DNA of 31,516 nucleotides, taken from IMG/VR virus record IMGVR_UViG_3300025759_000410, positions 1 through 31,516 of that record; one strand, 5' to 3'. Under the pieces are notes generated by a model, which did not search any database, was not told where the DNA came from, and saw nothing but the letters and a program-made list of their open reading frames with translations. A program made the position numbers and the translations under genes. Below are positions 8,483 through 16,929 of this stretch, one piece after another. Position 1 is the first letter of the stretch; each line of letters opens with the position of its first letter. This stretch comes from a virus.

Positions 8483-11119
8483 TTATCTAAATGAGTTTAG
8501 TATCTCAATGTCTTCTGCTGTCAGCGGTCTCATAAGACCACCAAGATGCAGATGGGTTGCGTGAGCAGGATCACCATCGCCAGGTCCGATCACTTCTTTG
8601 AAAAGATTCATAGAACGAATCAGTTCTTTAAGTTGTCGAGTTTTTTCGATGGATGTATCGTAATCACCTGTTTGGTGTGTAATGTCAAATGCTTCACCAT
8701 AACCGTGGAAACTGTTACCTGCATGTACAGGAGCAACACCACCAAAGTCAGGATGTTCGGCTACTTGAAAACCAAGTTGTTGCAGGGCTTGACCAGTTTG
8801 TTGATAAGCACCTCTGTTGCCCTCATAAGTCAAGGCATCAGTAAAGGATCTCTTAAGGCTGTTACCTGCAAAACCTGCTCTAAGATTAGAAGGTTGTGCA
8901 ACAGTACCAGCAACCTGTTGTAAAGCACGGATTCTTTGTTTAGGACCGTTAATAGCGTTAAACAAATCCTGACGTTGTTGGTCAGACATTGTGCTATTAA
9001 TACTTTTAATAATTGCTGGGGGTTCTAAAGGTAACAAGTTAGGATCTCCAAGTGCTGCAATTTGACGGTTGATAACCGTAAAAGGATCAAGACCATTGCC
9101 CATGCCAGTAACTGCAAGGACATCCGTAGGAACTACAAAACCAGGCTTACCATAGCCAGATACAATAGACACAATCTCATCTCTAGTAAGGATGCTTTCT
9201 GCTGTGTCTAAGGTTTTTTCTAATCCCTTTGCTCCACCACCGTTATCAATAACACTATGTACAATTGCTTGATAACTGCGTCTAGCTTCTTCGAATGCGC
9301 TTAAATTAGCTTTTGAGTATAGATTTGGAAATTGAGCAGCGCCGCCAGGTCCACCCGGTTTACGGTAAAACAAAGAGTCCGGGTCCTTTGACCTGGCTCC
9401 TGCTTTAACTTCATTTTCAATTTCTTTAGCTATTAACTCAGCTGCAGTGTTAAAGGCTGCTTGATCAGCATTGCCCCCAACACTTCGATCTACTCTTTTA
9501 CGGAATTCAGCACGCATAGCTCTTTGAAGAGCTAAACTAGTTGCACTGTTAGGTTTTTGGCTACCATAACTGGTCACACCATTTGCAGTAGTCTTAAAGG
9601 CATCGGATAGGTCTTTGTAAACACCTGAGTTATACTTAGCCTCTTGCGCAGCAAAACGTTTTTCTAAGTCTTTACCAGCAGTAGCGTCTAGACGTTTAAG
9701 TGCGTCAACATGCTCCCTAAGGATAAACCCGTCAGGCATAGACTCAAGTTCTTCTACTTGTTTAGCTTTAGACTCTGCTTCAACAGTATAATTTTCTAGA
9801 TATTTAGTAATACTTGCAGGTACTTTACCGTAAGTTTTTTTAAATCGATTTGCAGCTGATTCTACATAATCTTTGGTAGGATTTTGGATGATCAGTTCAA
9901 GAGCATTTTTCTCTGCTTCTTTGTAAGAAAGATCATCTGCTTTAATCTGTGCATTTCTATACTTATTATCGTCTTCCAAACGTGCCTGCAATATAGCAGC
10001 AAATCGTCCAGGTCGTTCTTTTGCATACGGTTTTTCACCAGCTTGCAACACAGTACCTGCCAGCTGTTCTGTACTAAACAAATACTTACCATCAGGACCA
10101 CGCATTGTAGCAAGACTTACATACCAGTCATGTGCTTTTGCATAGTCGTTACCGTTTGCACGGCGGACCATTTGGAATGACTGGCTGATATTATTGCCAA
10201 ACTCTGTAGGGTTTTGAGTTAGAATAGTAAGTGCGCTATCAGCATATCGCTGGTTTTCATTTTCTATTTCTTGCTCACGGCGGTCAGATAAAATAGATTG
10301 GTGGTGTTTTGCTTGAAACTCTAGAGCAGTTCTCATGCTACCAGGTTTAAGACTCATCCCACCTTCAGCTCTAAACCTATCAGAAACAATCTTAGACACA
10401 TCTGTCATGTATCCAGCAAGTTCTGATGAGGTCAAAGGACGACCTAAAGTATCCTCTTGCTTTTTAATAGCTTCGTTAAGAAGTTGTGGGTATTTATATT
10501 GATAGAAAAATGCAGCCTTACCCTTCAGGATTTCACGTCTAACGCGGTCACTGTAGTTACGAGATTTAGCAACAACTAACGGATCACCACCTCTAGCTTC
10601 ATACTCATCTAATTGAGATTGCTGCATTTCATCTAGAACATCCAACCCCAACTCATTACGAATAGTGTTTAGATTTTCATCATAGGGGTTTTGTAGATAC
10701 TCTTCAAGAGCTTGGTTGATCGTCTTGTCTTCTTCAGCCTCAACATACTCTGAATAGGCTTTACCGGCAGACTCGCTAATACTTGAGATGCTTTGTAAAA
10801 TAGAAGCGTTGTCTCTTTGATTTTGCTCGTATTGAGCTTGCTGAGCCCGTGCTTCCGCTTGAATGCCTGTTAGCTCTCGTTGGAAGTTTTGTGTTTGAAT
10901 TTGGCGATTGGTCTCGCGCTGGCCTGCTTCTAGTCGTTGGTTTTCTTTTTGTTGCGCAAGGATCTGTTCACGATTTTTGATATCAGCGTCCCGTACATCG
11001 CGCATGTTTTGCACAACACGGGCGCTCTCCTCACGCATACGAGCGATGTTATCTCCACTTACTTGTATAGGACGAAAACCAGCCCCTTGAGCAGCCCTCC
11101 TGTATTGTACTTGTTTCAT
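8483..11119 (-). CDS. Internal virion protein (gp15-like) with C-terminal LAS/M15-type peptidase signature
   Basis: An 878-aa protein starting at ATG 11119, 4 bases after the preceding stop. An in-frame extension to 11218 is possible but would lie inside the preceding gene. Residues 1 to about 140 are Gln/Arg/Glu-rich and probably coiled coil. The middle is helical with no recognised motif. Residues 803-812 read SFHGYGEAFD, an exact SxHxxGxAxD motif of LAS metallopeptidases (M15/VanY/VanX fold). HLHLG at 856-860 supplies the HxH element. Likely zinc ligands are His805, Asp812 and His858. Such enzymes cut peptidoglycan peptides, so the domain could open the cell wall during DNA ejection or lysis. 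Position matches T7 gene 15; the enzymatic role is inferred from motifs only. Confidence 0.85.
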   Translation of the reverse strand: MKQVQYRRAAQGAGFRPIQVSGDNIARMREESARVVQNMRDVRDADIKNREQILAQQKENQRLEAGQRETNRQIQTQNFQRELTGIQAEARAQQAQYEQNQRDNASILQSISSISESAGKAYSEYVEAEEDKTINQALEEYLQNPYDENLNTIRNELGLDVLDEMQQSQLDEYEARGGDPLVVAKSRNYSDRVRREILKGKAAFFYQYKYPQLLNEAIKKQEDTLGRPLTSSELAGYMTDVSKIVSDRFRAEGGMSLKPGSMRTALEFQAKHHQSILSDRREQEIENENQRYADSALTILTQNPTEFGNNISQSFQMVRRANGNDYAKAHDWYVSLATMRGPDGKYLFSTEQLAGTVLQAGEKPYAKERPGRFAAILQARLEDDNKYRNAQIKADDLSYKEAEKNALELIIQNPTKDYVESAANRFKKTYGKVPASITKYLENYTVEAESKAKQVEELESMPDGFILREHVDALKRLDATAGKDLEKRFAAQEAKYNSGVYKDLSDAFKTTANGVTSYGSQKPNSATSLALQRAMRAEFRKRVDRSVGGNADQAAFNTAAELIAKEIENEVKAGARSKDPDSLFYRKPGGPGGAAQFPNLYSKANLSAFEEARRSYQAIVHSVIDNGGGAKGLEKTLDTAESILTRDEIVSIVSGYGKPGFVVPTDVLAVTGMGNGLDPFTVINRQIAALGDPNLLPLEPPAIIKSINSTMSDQQRQDLFNAINGPKQRIRALQQVAGTVAQPSNLRAGFAGNSLKRSFTDALTYEGNRGAYQQTGQALQQLGFQVAEHPDFGGVAPVHAGNSFHGYGEAFDITHQTGDYDTSIEKTRQLKELIRSMNLFKEVIGPGDGDPAHATHLHLGGLMRPLTAEDIEILNSFR

Positions 11120-11123
11120 AGTT

Positions 11124-12128
11124 TTATGCGATGTTGTAAGTAGAACCCGGCAAAGGTGTGTACCCGCTTGGTGCAATTGGGAACATGTTGCCTGCGGACG
11201 TGGTTGGGTTTGAAACACCGCCGCCTACGCCGCCTCCACCACCAAAAGCACTGCTCCAATCCACACCAGCAAGCGACGAAGCTGCACTACCGAATCCAGA
11301 GATAAGAGGTGCAATTGTGCTTTGCTGTTGTGCTGGTGGGATATATTGTGGTGTAGCTTCCATTGGTGGCATGAAGATCGTTTCCGGTCCCAGTTCTGGC
11401 ATAGGAATATCCATAGGCTTCATCGGTTTAATCATCATAGATGCCCTAGCCTGCATGTCTGCACCAAACTTTTGCAAAGTAATTGCTCGCATGTTGCGTT
11501 GAGATTGCTCAACAGAACTAGCTAGACTTGCATCTGTAATAGCAGCATTACGACCGGCAGCAGCTACTCTTGATTGGATAGCTTTGTTTCTTGAGACACC
11601 ACCTTGAAGCATTGCAGCACGTCCTTCCTGCTCTAAGCGATCTACAAGAGCACCTTGCTTATTAAAGGCATCTTCTGCCTTTATATCATTTAGGGCAGCT
11701 TGCTCGGCTGAATACGCATCAGCTGCAGCAATACTATTAAAAACCAGCTGATCTTCTGTGTTCTGCTCTGATTTAGCATAACGTCTTAAAACATTGAGGT
11801 ATTCAAAGTCTTGAATTGACTGGTCATACTTCCATTTTTTAATTGCAGTTTCGTATTGAAAAGCTCTATTGTTGTAATAGTTTTGCTTAGTAATTGCAAA
11901 CTTTTCAGCGTTATATTTGTTGGTTGCTTTAGCCTGTTTTTTAGCAAGTTTTTCCTGCTTCTTTTGTGCTCTCCTAGCAGCAGCATTTTGCTTTGATGCA
12001 GAGCGGGAACCCATGATTCCGCCAACAATAGCGGTACCCGCACTAATAGCAGCGGCAACCCAGTTCATCTCCAAACCAGAGAAAGCCAGTTGATCGTCTA
12101 GGAGATTATTACTTTTTGGATTAAACAT
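11124..12128 (-). CDS. Internal virion protein, gp14-like
   Basis: A 334-aa protein in the T7 gene 14 position, directly after tail tubular protein B (TAATG overlap). The N terminus has a short hydrophobic stretch (NWVAAAISAGTAIVGGIMG, about 22-40) typical of gp14-type internal core proteins that enter the outer membrane at ejection. Next is an Ala/Lys/Gln-rich helical region (about 45-75) and a helical middle. The C terminus is Pro/Gly-rich with a polyglycine stretch (FGGGGGVGGG). ATG at 12128 is supported by a strong AGGAGGG six bases away on the coding strand. A second Met at codon 21 lies just before the hydrophobic segment but is less likely. Assignment is by order, composition and length; no catalytic motif is expected. 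Confidence 0.82.
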   Translation of the reverse strand: MFNPKSNNLLDDQLAFSGLEMNWVAAAISAGTAIVGGIMGSRSASKQNAAARRAQKKQEKLAKKQAKATNKYNAEKFAITKQNYYNNRAFQYETAIKKWKYDQSIQDFEYLNVLRRYAKSEQNTEDQLVFNSIAAADAYSAEQAALNDIKAEDAFNKQGALVDRLEQEGRAAMLQGGVSRNKAIQSRVAAAGRNAAITDASLASSVEQSQRNMRAITLQKFGADMQARASMMIKPMKPMDIPMPELGPETIFMPPMEATPQYIPPAQQQSTIAPLISGFGSAASSLAGVDWSSAFGGGGGVGGGVSNPTTSAGNMFPIAPSGYTPLPGSTYNIA

Positions 12129-14674
12129 TAAGCCCTCCTATAGAATCGTTGGGAATAGTTACCTTCCCACATCATTGACACCAACGATACAGGATATGGA
12201 TAATTACTTGTCACTTTAAGTTCAAAATTAGTATTACGTTGATGGATGGGTAAAGTAAATACACGTTCCTGGATTACAGGATTAGTATCACCTTGGTACT
12301 TATCACCTTCTGCTGTATGCTGTACATCCTTCCATTCGTTAGAACCATCTGCTTTCAGCTTAAACTGGATAGCACCAGTACGACCAACAGAAAGTTTAAC
12401 CCTAGCAATAGTAAGTGCAGCAGTGTAGTCAGCTCCAGTACCTTGTCTTTGTAGATAGAACTTAGGCAAAACAGCCTCTAAATCATAACCATAACCAACT
12501 ACAATACCATCAGAATAATCTGTAAAGTCACCTTTTACTTCAAAGTAATGGTACCCAGTTCCAGATTCAATACGTTCAATACCCTTAGCCCAGTAGCCTT
12601 GGTCTGAGTCTAGCTCAGCATCCGTACCATCATCTGCTGTAGGCACTGTAAGGAGCATCACGGCGTCCTTATCGTCAATAGGAGTGTATGGGACGTAGAC
12701 CTTGGTAATGTCGTTTGTAGAGTCATATACAACTGCATCAACACCGACACCTGGACTTACAGGACGTGTAGCCATGTCAAGCGGTACGTTACCAGTAAAG
12801 CTATTCGACGTGGCAATAATGTCACCAGACGGAAGTTCATCTAGCTCAATAGAACCAATAGCGTATTCATCTTCAAACTGTGTTACAACAGTAACTGCAT
12901 CATTAAGGATTTTGGCAGCCTGTACATCAGCAGGTAGCTCCCACTTGACCCAGGCTTGGAATAGATCTTCCTTACCGTTGTTGTAAAAACGATACAAGTA
13001 AAGGTACTTTGTATCACGGTCAACCAACATAATAAGAGAGTTGGGAGGACTGACAGTAAGATCATCTACAGTATCAGGAAGCCATTCCAAAACAGCTTTA
13101 CTAATGTCAACTACTACCGGAGGCTGTTGCACGTCACGTAGAGTCATAGTAAACAATTTACTATAACCAGGCACTCGGCTGATAAACGCAGAAGCTGTGC
13201 CAAAATCTACAGGTCTGATGTTCTCAGCCATTTCATAGTTAGACAGCGTACGGACTACAGTAGTGGTAGGTGTCAAAACCCCTGACTCTGTAGTGTACAC
13301 TTGGAACTGTTGACGTTCACTGAACATTAACAAGCCTTGTGGTGATGGCAAGACATCAAACAATTTAACAGGACGTACACTAGATACGTTCAAATCAATA
13401 GGATCTGAATCGATTTGAGTTAGCGCAGATTTAGCAAAAAAGTTGTAGTTATCGTTAGCAACACCAAAAATAACGTTATCTTCAGATAACATCCCGAACC
13501 TGTTGTTATAAAAGAAAGTAGAGCTAATCTTTTTACCAACAAAAGACGGTTTAGGGTTAGTGTTATCATCACCGACTAGGCGATCCTTATAAGTAATAGG
13601 ACCGAACGTAAAGGTAGTAGCACCTGTATTAGCTAACTCGTGAGGCATGGTCGTATTGTCAAGACCAGGAGACGCATCTCGTGCAATGGTTTCTTGCCAG
13701 TAACCTTTACCGTCAACACCATCCTTAGCGACAAACTTCAGATAATAATCATCATCTGCAGAGTCACTGTTCAAAATCTTTACAGTATGGTTGTGGTATG
13801 ATTCGACAGGCAACTCAGATACGTTAGTAACTTCATCTTGAAATGCTTCTGCACTATTGTTAAAAGTACCACCGACAACTCTTAGGGTAAAGAACACATA
13901 AGTAGCGTTTGCAGGTGGCTGCTGATCAAACACAACAGCATTACTCTCATTAGTTCTGCGGATAGTTAGACTATTAGCATAAGCATTGAGGTACCATTTA
14001 CCGTTAAAAGCAGCGTTGTTTTCATTATGACGCTTTTCTATCAAATCTGTGATAGCGCCCCGAAGTTCATGTGAATCATGTGTACCAGTTAGAAACGAAT
14101 CAAATGTTGCACCAGACTGGGCAACCGCAGTCTCAAGATATTTAGTACCACCTGAGGCACCTTGAATAGTTACTTTAACTTCGTCACCATTAGTCAAAGT
14201 CTTTAGTACAATAGTACCTTGTGATTGAGCAACAAACGTGTTATCTGCATCCATAGCAGTAGTAACCGTTTTGTTGGTGATGATAGTGGTGTCTTGGATA
14301 CTACGGAAATGGTAGTCATCTTGACTGGTACCGGTCAGATAACCTGTACCGTTATTAGTTACTGTACAGAACGTACCGTCATCAGCAGTCCAAATGTACA
14401 AGTTTGTACCTTTAATGGCTCCAATGTAAGAGCCAGCTGCAGCACGGTCGATGAAGAACCAAGACGCATCTGCTAATTCAGATTTATTAAATGGTGTACC
14501 ATCAGCCTTTTTCAGCACTTCAATATGCTTCATGCCAGGTCGTTTCAGCAGACCAAACGTAGGGTCCGGATAACCGTTAACACACTCAGCCAACTGATTA
14601 GCAAGTTTTTTGTCGTCAGTTTGGCGGGATACACCACCAAGAAAATTAGGGATCTGTTGTGTTACTGCTGGCAT
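12128..14674 (-). CDS. Tail tubular protein B (gp12-like)
   Basis: An 848-aa protein that begins PAVTQQIPNFLGGVSRQTDD, the conserved start of T7 gp12-type tail nozzle proteins (T7 gp12 is about 794 aa). Other family-like stretches are CVNGYPDPTFGLLKRPGMKHI near 32-52 and NNRFGMLSEDNVIFG in the middle. The C terminus (SNYPYPVSLVSMMWEGNYSQRFYRRA-like end) also fits. It forms the tail nozzle beneath the gp11 ring, through which DNA passes and to which fibres attach. It overlaps the stop of tail tubular A by TAATG, and its own stop overlaps the gp14-like start in the same way. Order gp11-gp12-gp14 is exactly that of T7. Confidence 0.96.
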   Translation of the reverse strand: MPAVTQQIPNFLGGVSRQTDDKKLANQLAECVNGYPDPTFGLLKRPGMKHIEVLKKADGTPFNKSELADASWFFIDRAAAGSYIGAIKGTNLYIWTADDGTFCTVTNNGTGYLTGTSQDDYHFRSIQDTTIITNKTVTTAMDADNTFVAQSQGTIVLKTLTNGDEVKVTIQGASGGTKYLETAVAQSGATFDSFLTGTHDSHELRGAITDLIEKRHNENNAAFNGKWYLNAYANSLTIRRTNESNAVVFDQQPPANATYVFFTLRVVGGTFNNSAEAFQDEVTNVSELPVESYHNHTVKILNSDSADDDYYLKFVAKDGVDGKGYWQETIARDASPGLDNTTMPHELANTGATTFTFGPITYKDRLVGDDNTNPKPSFVGKKISSTFFYNNRFGMLSEDNVIFGVANDNYNFFAKSALTQIDSDPIDLNVSSVRPVKLFDVLPSPQGLLMFSERQQFQVYTTESGVLTPTTTVVRTLSNYEMAENIRPVDFGTASAFISRVPGYSKLFTMTLRDVQQPPVVVDISKAVLEWLPDTVDDLTVSPPNSLIMLVDRDTKYLYLYRFYNNGKEDLFQAWVKWELPADVQAAKILNDAVTVVTQFEDEYAIGSIELDELPSGDIIATSNSFTGNVPLDMATRPVSPGVGVDAVVYDSTNDITKVYVPYTPIDDKDAVMLLTVPTADDGTDAELDSDQGYWAKGIERIESGTGYHYFEVKGDFTDYSDGIVVGYGYDLEAVLPKFYLQRQGTGADYTAALTIARVKLSVGRTGAIQFKLKADGSNEWKDVQHTAEGDKYQGDTNPVIQERVFTLPIHQRNTNFELKVTSNYPYPVSLVSMMWEGNYSQRFYRRA
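12133..12139 (-). promoter_or_regulatory. Strong Shine-Dalgarno of the gp14-like gene
   Basis: AGGAGGG on the coding strand with suitable spacing to ATG at 12128. It lies inside the end of the tail tubular B gene and fixes the start of the gp14-like protein. It is one of very few clear Shine-Dalgarno sequences in the window. Confidence 0.8.
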
Positions 14675-15561
14675 TAGCGTTGCAAGGTATGGAACGGTTT
14701 ATAGCTGTTATAGTAATTTTCACCTTGTGGTTCACCAAAGAAGGAGAAGTCACCTTGATTGCATTCATACTCCATAGCCATAGCTCGTGCAAACGCTTCC
14801 TTTTGTTGAAGCATTTGGAACTGGTTGGCGTCACCCATAACACGGCTAGAGAAGATAGCAGCAGCACGTGCTACGATGAATGCTTGGATAGGAGCAGGGA
14901 TATATTCCCACTCAAAATACCACAAGATGTCTGCCTGAACGCTATCGTCAGTCCACTTGTAGGTATGTTTAATACGGTCGTAGAGTTTACCTCCACGGTT
15001 AATACTGTCAAACTGACGGTTACCAGATCTCTTAGAAGAAATGTTTAGATCGACCTGAAGCATGTCATCAGGAATTAGGATCTCGTCGTTGTTGTCGGGT
15101 GTTAGTGTATAATCAAATTCTTTATTGAAAGTCCATCCTTCACTCTGTACTTCACGCGACACTTCTCTCAGGGTGTTGAGTGCAATCGCAACGTCCGGGT
15201 TGGTTTGGGTTTCAACTCTACTTGTAACTTCATTACGAGTCAAAGTACGTTCTGCTACAGTCTGTGAAATGTTCAGAGTGTATTCATACGTTACAGGATC
15301 AGTGGCAGGTGTTACTTCTACACCAGCTACTGCAATAGATGTACCGTCAGTAACACCAGTACCACCAATGTAAGTACCAACAGGAATGTTAGCAGTTTCA
15401 GTGGTAAGTGTAGTACCTGAAATAGAACCAGTAAATCTAGAGACTTCGTTAATGATGAGAGTTTCTTCAGTTGTCAACGTGGTAACAGGAGCCTGACCAA
15501 CTGACGCCAGGATCTGATTAACGGCTTTAAGTTCAGTGGAGCCAGTAGTTAGGTAAGGCAT
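14674..15561 (-). CDS. Tail tubular protein A (gp11-like)
   Basis: A 295-aa protein with two gp11 hallmarks: TELKAVNQILASVGQAPVTTL at residues 9-29 and NTLREVSREVQSEGWTFN at about 129-146. The C-terminal part (FIVARAAAIFSSRVMG ... FARAMAMEYE) is also typical. In T7 gp11 forms the ring joining the portal to the nozzle. The protein is about 100 residues longer than T7 gp11 (196 aa). Most of the extra length is a Thr/Gly/Val-rich, probably beta-rich insertion at about 35-112 between the two hallmark helices. The gene starts right after the post-capsid terminator, so it needs its own promoter or readthrough. No Shine-Dalgarno is visible. Confidence 0.95.
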   Translation of the reverse strand: MPYLTTGSTELKAVNQILASVGQAPVTTLTTEETLIINEVSRFTGSISGTTLTTETANIPVGTYIGGTGVTDGTSIAVAGVEVTPATDPVTYEYTLNISQTVAERTLTRNEVTSRVETQTNPDVAIALNTLREVSREVQSEGWTFNKEFDYTLTPDNNDEILIPDDMLQVDLNISSKRSGNRQFDSINRGGKLYDRIKHTYKWTDDSVQADILWYFEWEYIPAPIQAFIVARAAAIFSSRVMGDANQFQMLQQKEAFARAMAMEYECNQGDFSFFGEPQGENYYNSYKPFHTLQR

Positions 15562-15595
15562 AATTGCAAATGAGTATTATTCTCAATAAGGAATT

Positions 15596-15623
15596 AAAAA
15601 AAAGGAGCCTCCGAAGAGACTCC
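15596..15623 (-). terminator. Intrinsic terminator after the capsid gene
   Basis: On the coding strand an 8-bp stem GGAGTCTC/GAGGCTCC (one G-T pair) closes a TTCG tetraloop and is followed immediately by eight T. It lies 13 bases after the capsid stop, the same place as the T7 late terminator T-phi downstream of gene 10. Partial readthrough would set the capsid-to-tail expression ratio. Confidence 0.93.
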
Positions 15624-15636
15624 CGTATAAGAAAAA

Positions 15637-16779
15637 TCAGAATGCAGCAGGCTTGGTAGCGGTGCCAGCAAACAGTTCCACAGCAGCAGCGGGATTCAGG
15701 TAGTCAGCGCCCATGGCGAGACGACCCAGGATCACGTCACCTTGGTAGATGGTGGACACATCGCCACTGGTGACTTGCACCTGAGGAGCGATAGCTTCCA
15801 CACAACCAGCAGCTTCACGCTGGAAGATCAGACCGCAGCTGTTAGCAAATTCGGTTTCTTCACCGTACTCGTTATCACCACCGATGCCAGAAACATCGTT
15901 AGCAGCATCTTCCATATCTTCACCCACGAAGTCACCAGTGTTACCAGGATCGGTCACACCGGGGTTCGTAGCAGAGCCAGTACCATACTTAGTACCGTAC
16001 TGAGAGAAGAACGGAATGTTCATGGACTTGTAGATCTTGATACCGGCGATCTCAATGATTCCGTTGCCGCTTTGCAGCGCAGAACCTTGAGCATCACGGT
16101 TCACAAGACCGTTCGATCCAACAGCTTGGATCAGTTCATAGTACTGACGGGGGTTAAGAACACCCACACGTCCATCCTGAGACACACCCTTCTCATCCAG
16201 AGCAGCAGCAGCGTCATAGAATGCAGACACCAGTGCAGAGGAAGAGTAAGCATCAGAAGCGTTGGTCGTAGTACCAACACGGATCTGAGTACCACCGGGC
16301 TCAACATAGTTGGTCTTGGTGATAGGAGAAGCTTTACGTGCACCACGGGTGATAGCACGGAAGATCAGACGGTCATACTTTTGAGCCAGAGCGTAGCCGA
16401 TCTTACGGCTGATCTCAGAGCGCATGTCGTAATGAGAAAGAACTTCGTCCAGCTCATACAGGAAAGCAGAGCTGATCAGCAGGTCATCAACCGTGATGGT
16501 CTTCTCGGCCACCGGCGGTGCACCGTTGGAATCACCCAGGATGCTGTTACCAGGAGTATGGTACTCAGCCTTGGTGTGACCGGTGTAGATGAACTGAAGA
16601 GACTTACCGTTGGTAAGCGTACGACGCATAACCAGATCACGAGCGATCGCGTTATGCTGGAAGCCTTTGAACATCTCTCCAGAGAAGAGTTTCAAATATA
16701 GGGCGCGGGCGTCGGACCCGCCATTGTCTGCACCCGGGCGAGTCAGACTCGCAGCCATGTCAGAAGATTGAAAAGCCAT
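15637..16779 (-). CDS. Major capsid protein (gp10-like)
   Basis: A 380-aa T7-type HK97-fold capsid protein. Family features include the N-terminal LKLFSGEMFKGFQHNAIARD (about 30-49), LQFIYTGHTKAEYHTPG near 61-77 and DLLISSAFLYELDEVLSHYD near 99-118. Also present are SRKIGYALAQKYDRLIFRAI and RVGVLNPRQYYELIQ. An acidic/Gly-rich segment at about 270-310 is probably a surface loop. It assembles the icosahedral head around the scaffold. The gene is preceded by a structured leader of about 150 bases and followed by an intrinsic terminator, consistent with high, separately controlled expression. Its wobble positions look richer in G and C than neighbouring genes (by eye). ATG 16779 follows ACTTTAATTAAAA with no Shine-Dalgarno. 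Confidence 0.97.
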   Translation of the reverse strand: MAFQSSDMAASLTRPGADNGGSDARALYLKLFSGEMFKGFQHNAIARDLVMRRTLTNGKSLQFIYTGHTKAEYHTPGNSILGDSNGAPPVAEKTITVDDLLISSAFLYELDEVLSHYDMRSEISRKIGYALAQKYDRLIFRAITRGARKASPITKTNYVEPGGTQIRVGTTTNASDAYSSSALVSAFYDAAAALDEKGVSQDGRVGVLNPRQYYELIQAVGSNGLVNRDAQGSALQSGNGIIEIAGIKIYKSMNIPFFSQYGTKYGTGSATNPGVTDPGNTGDFVGEDMEDAANDVSGIGGDNEYGEETEFANSCGLIFQREAAGCVEAIAPQVQVTSGDVSTIYQGDVILGRLAMGADYLNPAAAVELFAGTATKPAAF

Positions 16780-16811
16780 TTTTAATTAAAGTAAATAAGT
16801 ATTAAACAGAC

Positions 16812-16825
16812 TTCAAACGTTTGAA
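16812..16825. repeat. 14-bp perfect palindrome in the capsid leader
   Basis: TTCAAACGTTTGAA is a perfect palindrome, followed on the plus strand by an AAAAA/TTTTT palindrome. It lies about 33 bases upstream of the capsid start. It could be a protein-binding site or the base of an RNA hairpin; the function is unknown. Confidence 0.6.
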
Positions 16826-16833
16826 AAAATTTT

Positions 16834-16923
16834 TGTGGTCTATTCCCACCGTCTAGACGGCTAGAGGTATCGGCGTACCGGCTCTAACCAATGCAAGGGA
16901 GGTCCTACTCTGAGGTGCCTCCC
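16834..16923 (-). ncRNA. Structured leader: four consecutive hairpins upstream of the capsid gene
   Basis: Read on the coding strand there are four hairpins in 90 bases. First is GGGAGG...CCTCCC (16923-16897) with an inner CC/GG. Second is TAGAG...CTCTA (16886-16862) with an inner GTA/TAC and a 3-base bulge. Third is CCGTCTAGACGG (16860-16849). Fourth is GTGG...CCAC with a 7-base loop (16848-16834) followed by AAAAATTTTTT. No ORF of note crosses it. It could be the 5' leader of a capsid transcript, an RNase processing site, a weak terminator of the psbA transcript, or a promoter region. A tRNA was considered and rejected. The function is inference; the inverted repeats are seen directly. Confidence 0.5.
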
Positions 16924-16929
16924 AAGCTA

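Noticed and set aside
15742-16701. Plus-strand open frame of 319 codons opposite the capsid gene
   Set aside because: It is the antisense of a highly biased, well-identified capsid gene. The translation has no recognisable motif, and every other gene is on the minus strand.
16834-16923. Possible tRNA or decayed tRNA upstream of the capsid
   Set aside because: A GGTTAGAGC D-arm-like string is present, but the acceptor stem, a 5-bp anticodon stem with 7-base loop and the TTCGA T-loop cannot be assembled.
16905-16925. Resemblance of TTGGGAGGCACC to the Syn5 phage promoter core (as I remember it)
   Set aside because: The match needs an internal insertion and is part of a hairpin. Without several similar sites upstream of other genes it cannot be called a promoter.
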